The position numbers and the translations under genes are program-made. 43,389 bases of DNA from Clostridia bacterium (GTDB taxonomy: Bacteria; Bacillota; Clostridia; Oscillospirales; CAG-272): contig JAFQPI010000046.1 of NCBI GenBank assembly GCA_017411805.1, positions 1 through 43,389 of the forward strand, given 5' to 3'. The notes below the pieces were generated by a model. It had not been told where the DNA came from. It did no database searches and saw only the letters and a program-made list of their open reading frames with translations. Of this stretch, positions 32,986 to 41,066 are shown piece by piece; positions within the stretch are counted from its first letter, which is position 1; each line of letters opens with the position of its first letter.

Positions 32986-34343
32986 TAAACCCTAAAATAC
33001 TTCTCCATCATCTCGGCGACTTGGCCCTTCATTGCCTTGAGGACGGCAACGGCGCGGCTGTCGCCCGCGATATAGCGGTTCATATAGTAGCCCTCAGCCT
33101 CGCAAGCGAGGTCGTGGAGCGGATAGAAATTTTCCATAAGGAATGATCCGTATTTGATCAGGCGGAAGTCTCCGACGAGGCGGTATTCCTTACTGATGGT
33201 ATCGACGGCGAGCGAGTATTTTTCCTTGATCGCGTTGATGAGAGCGACTCTTTCGTTTGCCTTGGCAAAAACGATGGTAGAGCAGATGTCGCCGTTGCGG
33301 TTGTGCTCGGTCGAGCCGTGGCTGTCGGTGCTTCCGACAACGGGAGGATCAAAGCCCTCGGCGCGCATCTTGTAGTAAAGCGCGGTCTGGAATCCGTTAT
33401 GTGAGAAGAAATTCTCACCGCCGAGAACTTCGAAGGCGTCGAAAGGCTGATTCTTGTAGACGAATTCGGTGTAATCCTCGGGGAGCTGCATCATCTGGCA
33501 GAGCCAATAGGGATGCGGGAAGATTCCGAGACCGCCTGCCGCCTGCACCTGTTCGTGTGTCCACTCGAGGACGGCGTAGCTGAGTCTTTCAGACTCATGC
33601 TCGCGCGGCACGCTCTTTGAACGCTCGCGGATCATTTCCTTGAACTCATCGACGGTCATCGTCTCGGGAGCGTTTCCGTCGATCGAGCGGTATCTGAGCG
33701 ATGAGCCCGCCTTTTCCTCGTTCTTCGATGGTGTAACGAGGGCATTTACGCTGAAAGTACCGCCGAAATTGACGTAATGGACGTTGTTGAGAGGCAGATG
33801 GATCTCCTCACCCTGAATGATGGCGAGGTCGGTAAGGTCGCCGTAAGCCTCGATAGCCTCGAGGGAGGGATAGTAGCGGTAGTGGTCGGAAATGACGGTG
33901 AAGTCATATCCCTTCGCGCGGTAGTTTGCGGCAACGGTCGCGGGGCCCTCCTTGCCGTCCGAGCGGCAGGTATGCATATGCAGGTCGCCGCGATAGGGGT
34001 ATCTGCCCGCCATATCTTCCGCGAGGCTGTAGACGGAAAGGGTGAATTTCGGTTTTGCCGCGGGGTCTTCGCAGACGTTGATAAAATGCTCACCCTCGCC
34101 CTCAAAGAAGGCGGTGAAACGTAGGCATCCGTCGCAATCGGGCTCGACGCTCAGCTCGCTTCTGCCGCTTCTCTCGGGGTAAACGCTCGGATTCGACTGA
34201 TTGACCTTGAAGATTTTCAAGGTGTAAATATGATCCTGAACGAATTCCGCCTGCAGACCGAGGGGCCGGATCGTAATTTTTTGCTCGGAGTCACCGAGGA
34301 ATACCTTAGGGTAAATATCATAGCTGTAAAGAATCTGTTTCAT
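32985..34343 (-). CDS. PHP-domain metal-dependent phosphoesterase with N-terminal beta domain
   Basis: This 452-residue cytoplasmic protein has an N-terminal beta-rich domain (about 1-110) and a PHP domain. The metal ligands are in GDLHMHTCRSDG (Asp120, His122, His124), VISDHY, GEEIH, FPHPYW and STDSHG. The PHP core resembles the CehA/McbA-type group that cleaves phosphoesters or carbamates, though the substrate is unknown. The start is supported by AAAGGAG. The promoter lies at 34378-34406. It is followed by an overlapping zinc-ribbon gene. A second, shorter PHP gene is at 38321-39250; the two are not close relatives. Confidence 0.85.
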   Translation of the reverse strand: MKQILYSYDIYPKVFLGDSEQKITIRPLGLQAEFVQDHIYTLKIFKVNQSNPSVYPERSGRSELSVEPDCDGCLRFTAFFEGEGEHFINVCEDPAAKPKFTLSVYSLAEDMAGRYPYRGDLHMHTCRSDGKEGPATVAANYRAKGYDFTVISDHYRYYPSLEAIEAYGDLTDLAIIQGEEIHLPLNNVHYVNFGGTFSVNALVTPSKNEEKAGSSLRYRSIDGNAPETMTVDEFKEMIRERSKSVPREHESERLSYAVLEWTHEQVQAAGGLGIFPHPYWLCQMMQLPEDYTEFVYKNQPFDAFEVLGGENFFSHNGFQTALYYKMRAEGFDPPVVGSTDSHGSTEHNRNGDICSTIVFAKANERVALINAIKEKYSLAVDTISKEYRLVGDFRLIKYGSFLMENFYPLHDLACEAEGYYMNRYIAGDSRAVAVLKAMKGQVAEMMEKYFRV

Positions 34344-34377
34344 TGCATACTCCTTTTTCGGGAAGATTTACGGAATC

Positions 34378-34406
34378 ATTATAGCTTTATTTTTGGGCAA
34401 AGTCAA
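34378..34406 (-). promoter_or_regulatory. Promoter of the PHP/zinc-ribbon operon
   Basis: On the minus strand TTGACT (34406-34401), 17 nt, TATAAT (34383-34378). Confidence 0.8.
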
Positions 34407-34532
34407 TAGAAAAGCGAAAAAAATATATAATAATTAAAAAACGGCGGTGGAAGAGGATGGAGAGGAAAATAGTAAAAAGCGTGCGCGCTCGTTTGCTACT
34501 ATTCGATCGCCCACGCGATGCTCGTTAGATAG

Positions 34533-34572
34533 AAAAGAGGCTGATTCATTGACAAATCAATGGATCAGCCTC
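34533..34572 (-). terminator. Terminator of the ABC operon
   Basis: The hairpin AGAGGCTGATTCATTGA / TCAATGGATCAGCCTC is followed on the minus strand by TTTTCT. Its sequence is almost identical to the hairpin at 10005-10050. Confidence 0.8.
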
Positions 34573-34578
34573 ATAGCT

Positions 34579-36966
34579 TTATTCGTTCGGGATCAGTCGG
34601 TCGATGACCTTGTGCTCGCCCGACGAATTGGTATAGGTGATGCGGACGAGTGTGCCTCCGCGTGTCGTAGCCGCGATAGCGCGCGAGCGTCCGATATAGT
34701 CCTCCCATTCGGTTTCGGGAATCGAGGTCAACGGCGCACCCTTATCCGCGTGAATGACGTCATCGAAGGATTGAATCGCGAAGAACGTACCGTAACCCGT
34801 AGGATTCTTTCCGGCAAGATAGGGATCAAATTCCATAGTTTCGACCTTTATTACCTTCATTTTGCCGTCAAAGGCATTGGTAAGCCCGTAAGTTTCAAGT
34901 AAATCAAGCGTTCTTGCGTATTTTTCGGTTATATACCAGGTTCTGCCGTTCGCGTCCTCGGGAGTCCTGCCTCCGTCAAAGTAGATCATCGTTCCGTCGC
35001 CCGACGTTTTGTAGCTTTGGACAAAGCGGATGATTCCGAGCACTTTATCGTCAGAAAAATATCTGTCCTCATATGAAAGATCGGCAAAATCGTAGGTCAG
35101 AGCCTCAAAGAGCGCGTCGTTCTGCTCGGTCGTGAGCATATCGAGGTGAACGATGTCGGAGAAGAATTCGTCCGCCGCCTCAAATTTCGTCTCGCCCGAT
35201 CTGTAGATATCGGCGTCCTTTCCGAGGCTGTTGTTGATATAGTTCTCCTTGAAGCCACGGCAGGTTTCAATGGAGCAGACCTTCTCGATTGCGTCGAGAG
35301 TCAGGTATCTGTAGAATCGCTCAACGCGCCTGCCGTCCTTGAGGGTATAAACGATGTAGAAATTGCATTGAATTGCCGAATCGGATACGTCTTTCTCAAG
35401 CTTGCAGTCGCCCCTCGTTTTCATTCCCGAGTCGATAACGTATCTGTGGATATCGCGGACGGCTTCGATGTCGCCCTCGTCGGTAAGCACGGGCATATCG
35501 CCGAGAGACATCCACCAACTCAGTTTAGCGTGTGCCTTTACACTTTTTGTGATCAGATTGAAATCCGCTTGCGGTGCACCGTCCGTGTAAAAGCCTCCCT
35601 CAAAAGACATATTGATTCTCGATACACTCAGAGCCGCAGGATTTCCGACGTAGTTTATCACGGCACTTTCGATTTCTGCGGTCTCTGGAATATAATCGGA
35701 ATATCCGAAAGCATCGAAGGCGCATATCAGAACGCAGAGAAGAAGCGCGGATACGCCACCGATCGCGGAACGGAATTGCCCAAGACTGCTCTTGAGGGAC
35801 GCTTTGTAAACCGCGATCAGGATGAAGAAAACGACCGCAAACGCCACGCAGATGAGCAGTGTAAGCAAATATCTGTTCAGGGCAAGCTCGCCGACGAAGG
35901 AGGATATACCGACGGCAGCAAGGATAGCGGAGATGACGCAAACGGGAGAGTATATTCCCGCCTTTCCCGCGTATTCAGCCGGTCTGCGGACGAAGAAGAT
36001 GCAGGCGAGGGCGGCGAATATCAGCGTGAGAGCGAGCGCAAGGAAGAAGGGGAGATAGGGAAGTCTGATGAATTCCTTGCGGTAAGCCTCGATAACGAAA
36101 TCGTTGATCCACTTTTCGTTGCCGTTTGCGGGGATCGAAACGCCCTCAAGCATGTCTTTAAACGCCGTAAAAGCTCCGAATTTTTTGGCGTACATTAGAA
36201 TTGAATCAAAATCCGATGCCGCATCACTGATGAAAAGGCTGTTCTCGGGAAGTCCGAGCGCCGAGCCGTGCAGGAAGTTGGCGAAGATGTGGCGGAGCAT
36301 ATTTCCTATCGCGTAGGGAGCGGCAAGTATTCCTCCGATCGAAAGCAGAAAGTCGAGAAATCTGCCCGAAAGTACGGCAAACAATATCGAAAGCGTATAG
36401 ATGCAGAGCTCAAGCAGGATATAAACCGCGAAATAGCAGAGCGAGTAGGGAAGCGTCAGCCCCGTGGTGTCGCCGCCGACTTGAGAGACGTGGATCGCGT
36501 AGCTGAGTCCGAAGGAGACGGCGTCGCAGAGTGTGATCAGTCCCGCGCCGAAAAGGTATCTGATGAGAAATTGATTGCGAAGCGATACGCCGTGCGAGAG
36601 CGTGGTGAAGCACTCGTTCTTCCGCCAGAGAAAGCCGAAAAGCGTGAGTGCGTAGACGATCGCGACGATCGCGGAGGCGTAGGGAAGAGTGTTGCCGAGC
36701 TCGGCGTCACGGTTGATGATACTGAAGGACGCCACGTCGTGAAAATTCCCGCCGAAAAAGTATTCTCCGGTCAGGGAACTCTTGATGTAACCGACCCCCG
36801 TCGAATCCCAGCTGAAGATGAACCATCCCGCCCAGGTGTGGAACCCGATGACGGCCAGCGAGATGAGGGCAAGCCACGCGTAACGCTTGGCAACGTATTT
36901 GAAATAATGCGCGTCAGGAGAAAAGCCCCGAGATTTCAATTCCCTCACCTCCCCTCGTGGTTTCAT
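34579..36966 (-). CDS. ABC exporter permease with large C-terminal extracellular domain
   Basis: This 795-residue membrane protein has about nine hydrophobic segments between residues 30 and 435 (for example WLALISLAVIGFHTWAGWFI and LLTLLICVAFAVVFFILIAV). A soluble C-terminal part of about 350 residues follows, probably outside, ending in HKVIDRLIPNE. The order GntR, ATPase, permease on one strand fits YtrA/YtrB-type peptide-antibiotic exporters, which respond to cell-wall-active agents. Its start overlaps the ATPase gene by 53 nt, a longer overlap than usual; GAGGAG stands about 10 nt upstream of the ATG. The C-terminal domain is not recognised. Substrate and stimulus are unknown. Confidence 0.75.
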   Translation of the reverse strand: MKPRGEVRELKSRGFSPDAHYFKYVAKRYAWLALISLAVIGFHTWAGWFIFSWDSTGVGYIKSSLTGEYFFGGNFHDVASFSIINRDAELGNTLPYASAIVAIVYALTLFGFLWRKNECFTTLSHGVSLRNQFLIRYLFGAGLITLCDAVSFGLSYAIHVSQVGGDTTGLTLPYSLCYFAVYILLELCIYTLSILFAVLSGRFLDFLLSIGGILAAPYAIGNMLRHIFANFLHGSALGLPENSLFISDAASDFDSILMYAKKFGAFTAFKDMLEGVSIPANGNEKWINDFVIEAYRKEFIRLPYLPFFLALALTLIFAALACIFFVRRPAEYAGKAGIYSPVCVISAILAAVGISSFVGELALNRYLLTLLICVAFAVVFFILIAVYKASLKSSLGQFRSAIGGVSALLLCVLICAFDAFGYSDYIPETAEIESAVINYVGNPAALSVSRINMSFEGGFYTDGAPQADFNLITKSVKAHAKLSWWMSLGDMPVLTDEGDIEAVRDIHRYVIDSGMKTRGDCKLEKDVSDSAIQCNFYIVYTLKDGRRVERFYRYLTLDAIEKVCSIETCRGFKENYINNSLGKDADIYRSGETKFEAADEFFSDIVHLDMLTTEQNDALFEALTYDFADLSYEDRYFSDDKVLGIIRFVQSYKTSGDGTMIYFDGGRTPEDANGRTWYITEKYARTLDLLETYGLTNAFDGKMKVIKVETMEFDPYLAGKNPTGYGTFFAIQSFDDVIHADKGAPLTSIPETEWEDYIGRSRAIAATTRGGTLVRITYTNSSGEHKVIDRLIPNE

Positions 36967-37834
36967 AGCGGAAGATCTCCTCGAGATTCATCGGGTAGTC
37001 CTCGAAAAGAAGGACCGTGCCGAATTGCGAAAGCTCCCCGCGAAGCTGCTCGGGCGTCTTGCCCGAAACGAAGGATATTACTTTTCCGTCGCATCTGAGG
37101 TTCCCGAGATCAAGCTTTTCAAGCTTGCTTACGTTTACAACCTCGCTGAATCCGACGCGATAGCGGCGGTATTTTGCGCGAGCATCGTCGATGTCACAGC
37201 TGAAGACGATGTTCTGACGGTTGAGAAGCCCGACGGTGTCGCAGACGCCCTCAAGCTCGTGTAGGTTGTGCGACGCCATAATGACAGACGCGTTCGTTTC
37301 CGCCATATACTCGACCATCAGCTCGCGGACGGTCTGTCTGACGCCGGGGTCGAGTCCGTCAAAGGATTCGTCGAGCAGAAGGTAGCGCGCCTTTGAAGCG
37401 AGCGCAAAGGATATCGCCGCCTGACGCTTCATTCCCTTCGAGAAGGAATTGATGCGTTTGTTTTTGTCAAAGCCGAAGATTCGGCAGAGCTTGTCGAAGA
37501 TCTCCTTTGAAAAATTCGGGTAGAAGCCGCCGTAGTAACGCGCCATTGCGTCGGGCGTTGACTGCGGTAGGTAGTAGGGCTCGTCGAAAACACAGAAGCA
37601 TTCGCGCTTGAAGCGTTCGCTTCCCGTGACCTTGACGCGATCTTCACCGATGTCGGCAAGTATCTCGCCCGTGTCGGGGCGGTAGAGACCGCCGATCAGA
37701 TTGAGCAGCGTTGTTTTTCCCGCACCGTTATAGCCGACAAGACCGTAGATCGAGCCGTCCGAGACCTCGAGATCAATATCTCTTAGGACCTCTGTGCCCG
37801 AAAAACTCTTGTCGAGGTTATGGATAATTATCAT
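36914..37834 (-). CDS. ABC transporter ATP-binding protein
   Basis: This 306-residue ATPase has Walker A GYNGAGKTTLLN, signature SFSKGMKRQ, Walker B YLLLDESFDGLDP and switch His in MASHNLHEL. The C-terminal ~85 residues (FSEVVNVSKLEKLDLGNLRC onward) are an added domain seen in ABC-2 exporters. It couples ATP hydrolysis to the permease at 34579. The start overlaps the GntR stop by ATGA, with GGAGG upstream. The stop lies inside the permease gene, giving a 53-nt overlap. The three genes form one operon under the GntR operator at 38234-38260. Confidence 0.92.
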   Translation of the reverse strand: MIIIHNLDKSFSGTEVLRDIDLEVSDGSIYGLVGYNGAGKTTLLNLIGGLYRPDTGEILADIGEDRVKVTGSERFKRECFCVFDEPYYLPQSTPDAMARYYGGFYPNFSKEIFDKLCRIFGFDKNKRINSFSKGMKRQAAISFALASKARYLLLDESFDGLDPGVRQTVRELMVEYMAETNASVIMASHNLHELEGVCDTVGLLNRQNIVFSCDIDDARAKYRRYRVGFSEVVNVSKLEKLDLGNLRCDGKVISFVSGKTPEQLRGELSQFGTVLLFEDYPMNLEEIFRYETTRGGEGIEISGLFS

Positions 37835-38208
37835 TGATCTTCCTCCTTTTTGTAAATTTCGGAAAGGATTCGCAGAGCCGCATCCGACGAAAGTCCCGCG
37901 TCGCGAACACGGGTGAGCGTCAGTCTGAGCTCATCTTCAGCCTTTGCGAGGATGTTTTTGTTCTCGATTGCGCATACCGTGACAAAAAATCCTGCGCCGG
38001 GGCGGCTCTCAATGACTCCGTCCGCCTCAAGCTGAGCGAAAACCTTTTTGATCGTATTGAAATTTAAAGACAGCTCGCTCGCAAGCGCGCGCAGAGAAGG
38101 GAGCTTATCTCCGGGAGAGAGGACTCCCGAATTGATAAGCGCGATGATCTGTGTCTTGATCTGCTCATAGATCGGTATTCTTGAAGAGTGGTCGATTACG
38201 ATCAACAT
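37831..38208 (-). CDS. GntR-family regulator (YtrA type)
   Basis: This 126-residue repressor has an N-terminal winged-helix domain: PIYEQIKTQIIALINSGVLS, GDKLPSLRALASELSLNFNT, IKKVFAQLEADGVIESRPG. A short tail of ~45 residues follows. The length fits the YtrA subgroup, which controls ABC exporters. The ATG at 38208 is preferred because homologues start close to IDHSSRIPIYEQI; a longer frame upstream would run through the promoter. It binds, by inference, the palindrome at 38234-38260 directly after its own -10 box. It is coupled to the ATPase gene by ATGA. Confidence 0.9.
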   Translation of the reverse strand: MLIVIDHSSRIPIYEQIKTQIIALINSGVLSPGDKLPSLRALASELSLNFNTIKKVFAQLEADGVIESRPGAGFFVTVCAIENKNILAKAEDELRLTLTRVRDAGLSSDAALRILSEIYKKEEDQ

Positions 38209-38233
38209 TCCCGGTTCCGCCTTTGAAAAAATA

Positions 38234-38260
38234 AACTGTGCTACTTTTGGTAGCACAGTT
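38234..38260 (-). promoter_or_regulatory. Putative GntR operator
   Basis: A perfect inverted repeat, AACTGTGCTAC / GTAGCACAGTT with 5-nt gap, lies directly after the -10 box. A third half site (CTGTGCTAT on the minus strand) overlaps the -10 box. The position fits repression of the operon by its own regulator. Confidence 0.75.
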
Positions 38261-38289
38261 ATTATAGCACAGTATTTGGAGGTTGTCAA
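38261..38289 (-). promoter_or_regulatory. Promoter of the GntR/ABC operon
   Basis: On the minus strand TTGACA (38289-38284), 17 nt, TATAAT (38266-38261), a full consensus. Confidence 0.88.
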
Positions 38290-38320
38290 TAGAATTTAGA
38301 AAATTTTTCCGAGGATGCGG

Positions 38321-39250
38321 TCAGTCGCCGATCTCCGACTTTATGCAATTCTCGATCACAGAATCACGCTCGGGGCAGAGAACTCTTGACTTGATCTCGT
38401 TGAAGAAGAATTTCTGCGTGCCGCAAGAGCATTCGGGGACGTAGAATTCGCTCTCCTCGGGGTTCTCGAAGCTCGAATAATAGCCTCCGCAGAGTCCGTC
38501 GTGGTCGCTTCCGCCCGAGATAAATAGCTTATGCTCCTTTGCGATCTTCAGCGCCTCGAGTCTTTCATCGGGGGTCAGCAGATGATGCCAGACCTCAAGT
38601 CCGGAAAGCCCCATTTCTATCAGCTCGGGGATCGCGTGCAGTTGCTTATGAGGGTGCGCGGCGACTGCAAAGCCTCCTGCATCGCGGATGAGGCGGAGCA
38701 TCTTGTCGATCGGCTTGAATTCATAGGGCGGCTTGACCTCGCCGCGTCTCTTGCCGTAGACGGTGTGGAAAAAGTTCATGTAATCGAGGTCAGTCGCAAG
38801 TCCTTTTGCCTTCATCGTCTCGAAAACGTGGTTGTTGCAGAGCCATGTGACACCGCGGTTGTATTCAAGAACCTCCTCCCAGGCGATACCGTGAATGAGA
38901 CCCTCCGCAAGTCCGCGCTCGAAGAGGATGCGGGTCTGTTCAGCCTCGCAGAAGCTTCTTTGCTCAAGATATTCCTTCATTTCGGGATATTCGGGGTCAA
39001 AATCGAAGCCGACTATATGGAAATTCATACGTCTTTCGCGCCAGGGCGAGGAAAATTCGCATCCGAAGATGAAATCGAGTCCGGCGGCTTCACATTCGCG
39101 GCGCATATCGGCGTTGCCCGTAGTCGTATCGTGATCGGTCAGCGAAAGTGCGCGGTAGCCCTCGCCCTTTGCGATGCGGACGAGCTCTGCGGGCGTATAA
39201 ACGCCGTCCGAGTGCGTCGAATGGAGATGAAGATTTGCAAATTGTTTCAT
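38321..39250 (-). CDS. PHP-domain metal-dependent phosphoesterase
   Basis: This 309-residue protein has an N-terminal PHP motif NLHLHSTHSDGVYTP (His8, His10), SLTDHDTT, FGCEFSS, VAAHPHK and GGSDHDG, the usual order of metal ligands. It resembles the TrpH/YciV group that acts on small nucleic-acid-derived phosphoesters, but the inserted MNFHIVGFDFDPEYPEMK region and the late Cys pair (ECSCGTQ) differ. The ATG at 39250 is chosen because AGAGG precedes it by 5 nt. It is divergent from the ketopantoate-reductase-like gene, and the two promoters overlap. The substrate is unknown. Confidence 0.85.
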   Translation of the reverse strand: MKQFANLHLHSTHSDGVYTPAELVRIAKGEGYRALSLTDHDTTTGNADMRRECEAAGLDFIFGCEFSSPWRERRMNFHIVGFDFDPEYPEMKEYLEQRSFCEAEQTRILFERGLAEGLIHGIAWEEVLEYNRGVTWLCNNHVFETMKAKGLATDLDYMNFFHTVYGKRRGEVKPPYEFKPIDKMLRLIRDAGGFAVAAHPHKQLHAIPELIEMGLSGLEVWHHLLTPDERLEALKIAKEHKLFISGGSDHDGLCGGYYSSFENPEESEFYVPECSCGTQKFFFNEIKSRVLCPERDSVIENCIKSEIGD

Positions 39251-39278
39251 ATTACCTCTCACGTAAACAAAATTTTAC

Positions 39279-39331
39279 TTGACAAATTAAATATACAATG
39301 CTATTATATAATAAATGATCAAAAAAGTCAA
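39279..39331. promoter_or_regulatory. Overlapping divergent promoters
   Basis: On the plus strand TTGACA (39279-39284), 17 nt, TATTAT (39302-39307) for the reductase gene. On the minus strand TTGACT (39331-39326), 17 nt, TATAAT (39308-39303) for the PHP gene. The two -10 boxes share the same bases, so polymerase can use only one at a time. Confidence 0.75.
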
Positions 39332-39348
39332 CAGAAAGAGGTATAAAA

Positions 39349-40368
39349 ATGGGCAGATATGCTATCTACGGCGCGGGCTCGCTCGGAACGGTGCTCGGCG
39401 CGTACATTACCAAAAACGGAGGCGGGATCGACCTGATCAACCGCAACCGCGCACACGTTGCCGCGCTCCGTGAAAAGGGCGCACATATCACGGGCACGGT
39501 CGAGCTGAGCGTTCCCGTAACTGCTTACACTCCTGACGAGATGAGCGGAAAATACGATATTATCCTCCTTATGACCAAGCAGCTTTTCAATAAGGAAGTC
39601 GTTACGACTCTCAAGGATTTCCTTGCGGACGACGGGGTGATCGTCACTCTGCAGAACGGTCTGCCCGAGCCGGGTATTGCCGAGATCGTGGGCTCGCACA
39701 GGACCGTCGGATGCGTTGTTGAATGGGGCGCGACTCTCTCGGCTCCCGGTGAATGCACGCTGACGAGCGATCCTGCGTCGCTCTCCTTCCATATGGGCAA
39801 GATGGAGGGCATCACCGACGAGAGATTCAACGAGGTCAAGGCACTTCTCGAGCTGATGTGTCCCGTTCACGAGGAGCAGAACCTCATCGGCGCGAGATGG
39901 TCGAAATTACTGATCAACGCCACTTTCTCGGGTCTCGGCACGGTTGTCGGCGGTGTTTTCGGCGACGTTTCCGAGAACCGCGATGCCGCAAAGGTCGCAG
40001 TGCGCTGTATGAAGGAGTGCATTGACGTAGGTCACGCCGCGGGCGCGGAATTTGCTCCCGTGCAGGGCAAGAATATCACGGCGCTTTTCTACTATAAGAA
40101 CGCGCTCAAGCGCGCGTTTGCGACGTTCCTTATTCCGATCGCTATGAAGAAGCACCGCGCGATCGAGCCCTCGATGCTCCAGGACCTCAAGAAGGGCAAG
40201 GCTTGCGAGATCGATGCCATCAACGGCATCGTCTGCGAGTGGGGACGCAAGTGCGGAGTCAAGACTCCCATCAACGATCGCATCGTTGAGATCGTCAAGA
40301 AATGCGAGGCGGGCGAGCTTAAGCCTTGCAAGGAGAATATCAAGCTTTTTGATGATCTTTTGAAATAA
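39349..40368 (+). CDS. Ketopantoate reductase-family dehydrogenase
   Basis: This 339-residue protein has an N-terminal NAD(P)-binding YGAGSLGTVLG, LLMTKQ, and TLQNGLPEP followed by HRTVGCVVEWGA. A helical C-terminal domain follows, with ARWSKLLINATFSGLG (Lys and Asn typical of PanE active sites) and SMLQDLKKGKACEIDAINGI. The family reduces 2-ketopantoate to pantoate with NADPH for coenzyme A synthesis. Many paralogues reduce other 2-keto acids, and the gene is not near panB, panC or panD, so I do not assign panE. AAAGAGG precedes the ATG. A terminator follows at 40400. Confidence 0.85.
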   Translation: MGRYAIYGAGSLGTVLGAYITKNGGGIDLINRNRAHVAALREKGAHITGTVELSVPVTAYTPDEMSGKYDIILLMTKQLFNKEVVTTLKDFLADDGVIVTLQNGLPEPGIAEIVGSHRTVGCVVEWGATLSAPGECTLTSDPASLSFHMGKMEGITDERFNEVKALLELMCPVHEEQNLIGARWSKLLINATFSGLGTVVGGVFGDVSENRDAAKVAVRCMKECIDVGHAAGAEFAPVQGKNITALFYYKNALKRAFATFLIPIAMKKHRAIEPSMLQDLKKGKACEIDAINGIVCEWGRKCGVKTPINDRIVEIVKKCEAGELKPCKENIKLFDDLLK

Positions 40369-40399
40369 GAATTGCGGTAGAACCACGTATAATAATGTT

Positions 40400-40437
40400 G
40401 GAACCGGACGCTTTTATCGCTCCGGTTCCTTTATCTT
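40400..40437 (+). terminator. Terminator of the reductase gene
   Basis: A 9-bp perfect stem (GGAACCGGA / TCCGGTTCC, 12-nt loop), then TTTATCTTTTTT. The 40438-40650 stretch holds a weak CCTTCCCC / GGGGAAGG hairpin (about 40478-40500) and nothing else. Confidence 0.8.
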
Positions 40438-40650
40438 TTTTGCCATCCTCATCTACCGCCGTCAAGCGACGATCCACCTTCCCCCCACTTGGGGAAGGTT
40501 AAGGAGTTATTTCGATAGCTTCGTTAGTAAAGCGAACACCGAACAATCAATTATCATCAACTATCAAATAGGAATAATTTATTGAAATAGTTTGCAAAAA
40601 ACGCAAGTCATCACTCTCTGCCCAAAGCTCGTGTGGCAAAACGTAAAAAA

Positions 40651-40985
40651 GCGCGATCGCAGGCTCCTTCCACCGACCTGCGTCGGTCCCCCTCCCTCCC
40701 GGAGGGAGGCAAATGGATTCGTGCAAAACTCGATGTTTCTACAGCGGATATCGTTTGTATCTGTAATTTTACACATTTAAATAGGAATATTATATTTTAA
40801 TCAGTTTACACTCACAATGGAGTTTGTGCACACCTTTTCAATAAAATATACCAATCTGATAAAACAGAATTATTGCTGTAAACAATATTCGCTGTACAAA
40901 TAATGAATAACGCAGTGACCAATTAGCCTCCCTTCGGGAGGGAGGGGGACCGACGCAGGTCGGTGGAAGGAGAACGCGTAACTAT
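40651..40985. mobile_element. Inverted-repeat element B (MITE-like)
   Basis: Arms at 40660-40709 and 40925-40973 are inverted copies of one ~50-nt unit. The unit contains two hairpins, CCTCCCTCC/GGAGGGAGG and ACCGAC/GTCGGT, with the arm edge GGTGGAAGGAG. Inside lie CAGCGGAT (40742-40749) and ATTCGCTG (40887-40894), also inverted. The centre is AT-rich and has no gene. It shares its plan with 32258-32555. Confidence 0.7.
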
Positions 40986-41002
40986 AGATTATCGCAAAAT
41001 TC

Positions 41003-41031
41003 TTGACAATCCTTCTGTTTTGATGTATAAT
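41003..41031 (+). promoter_or_regulatory. Promoter of the metallophosphatase gene
   Basis: TTGACA (41003-41008), 17 nt, TATAAT (41026-41031), full consensus. It starts just outside inverted-repeat element B. Confidence 0.88.
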
Positions 41032-41066
41032 TATTTTAATATTTTTCATCAGAAAGGAACAGAAAA

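Noticed and set aside
34441-34532. Possible gene between PHP and ABC operons
   Set aside because: The frame from 34447 has no ribosome site and runs through the terminator into the antisense of the permease.
39349-40368. Naming the gene panE
   Set aside because: The family has many paralogues with other keto acids, and no pantothenate genes are nearby.
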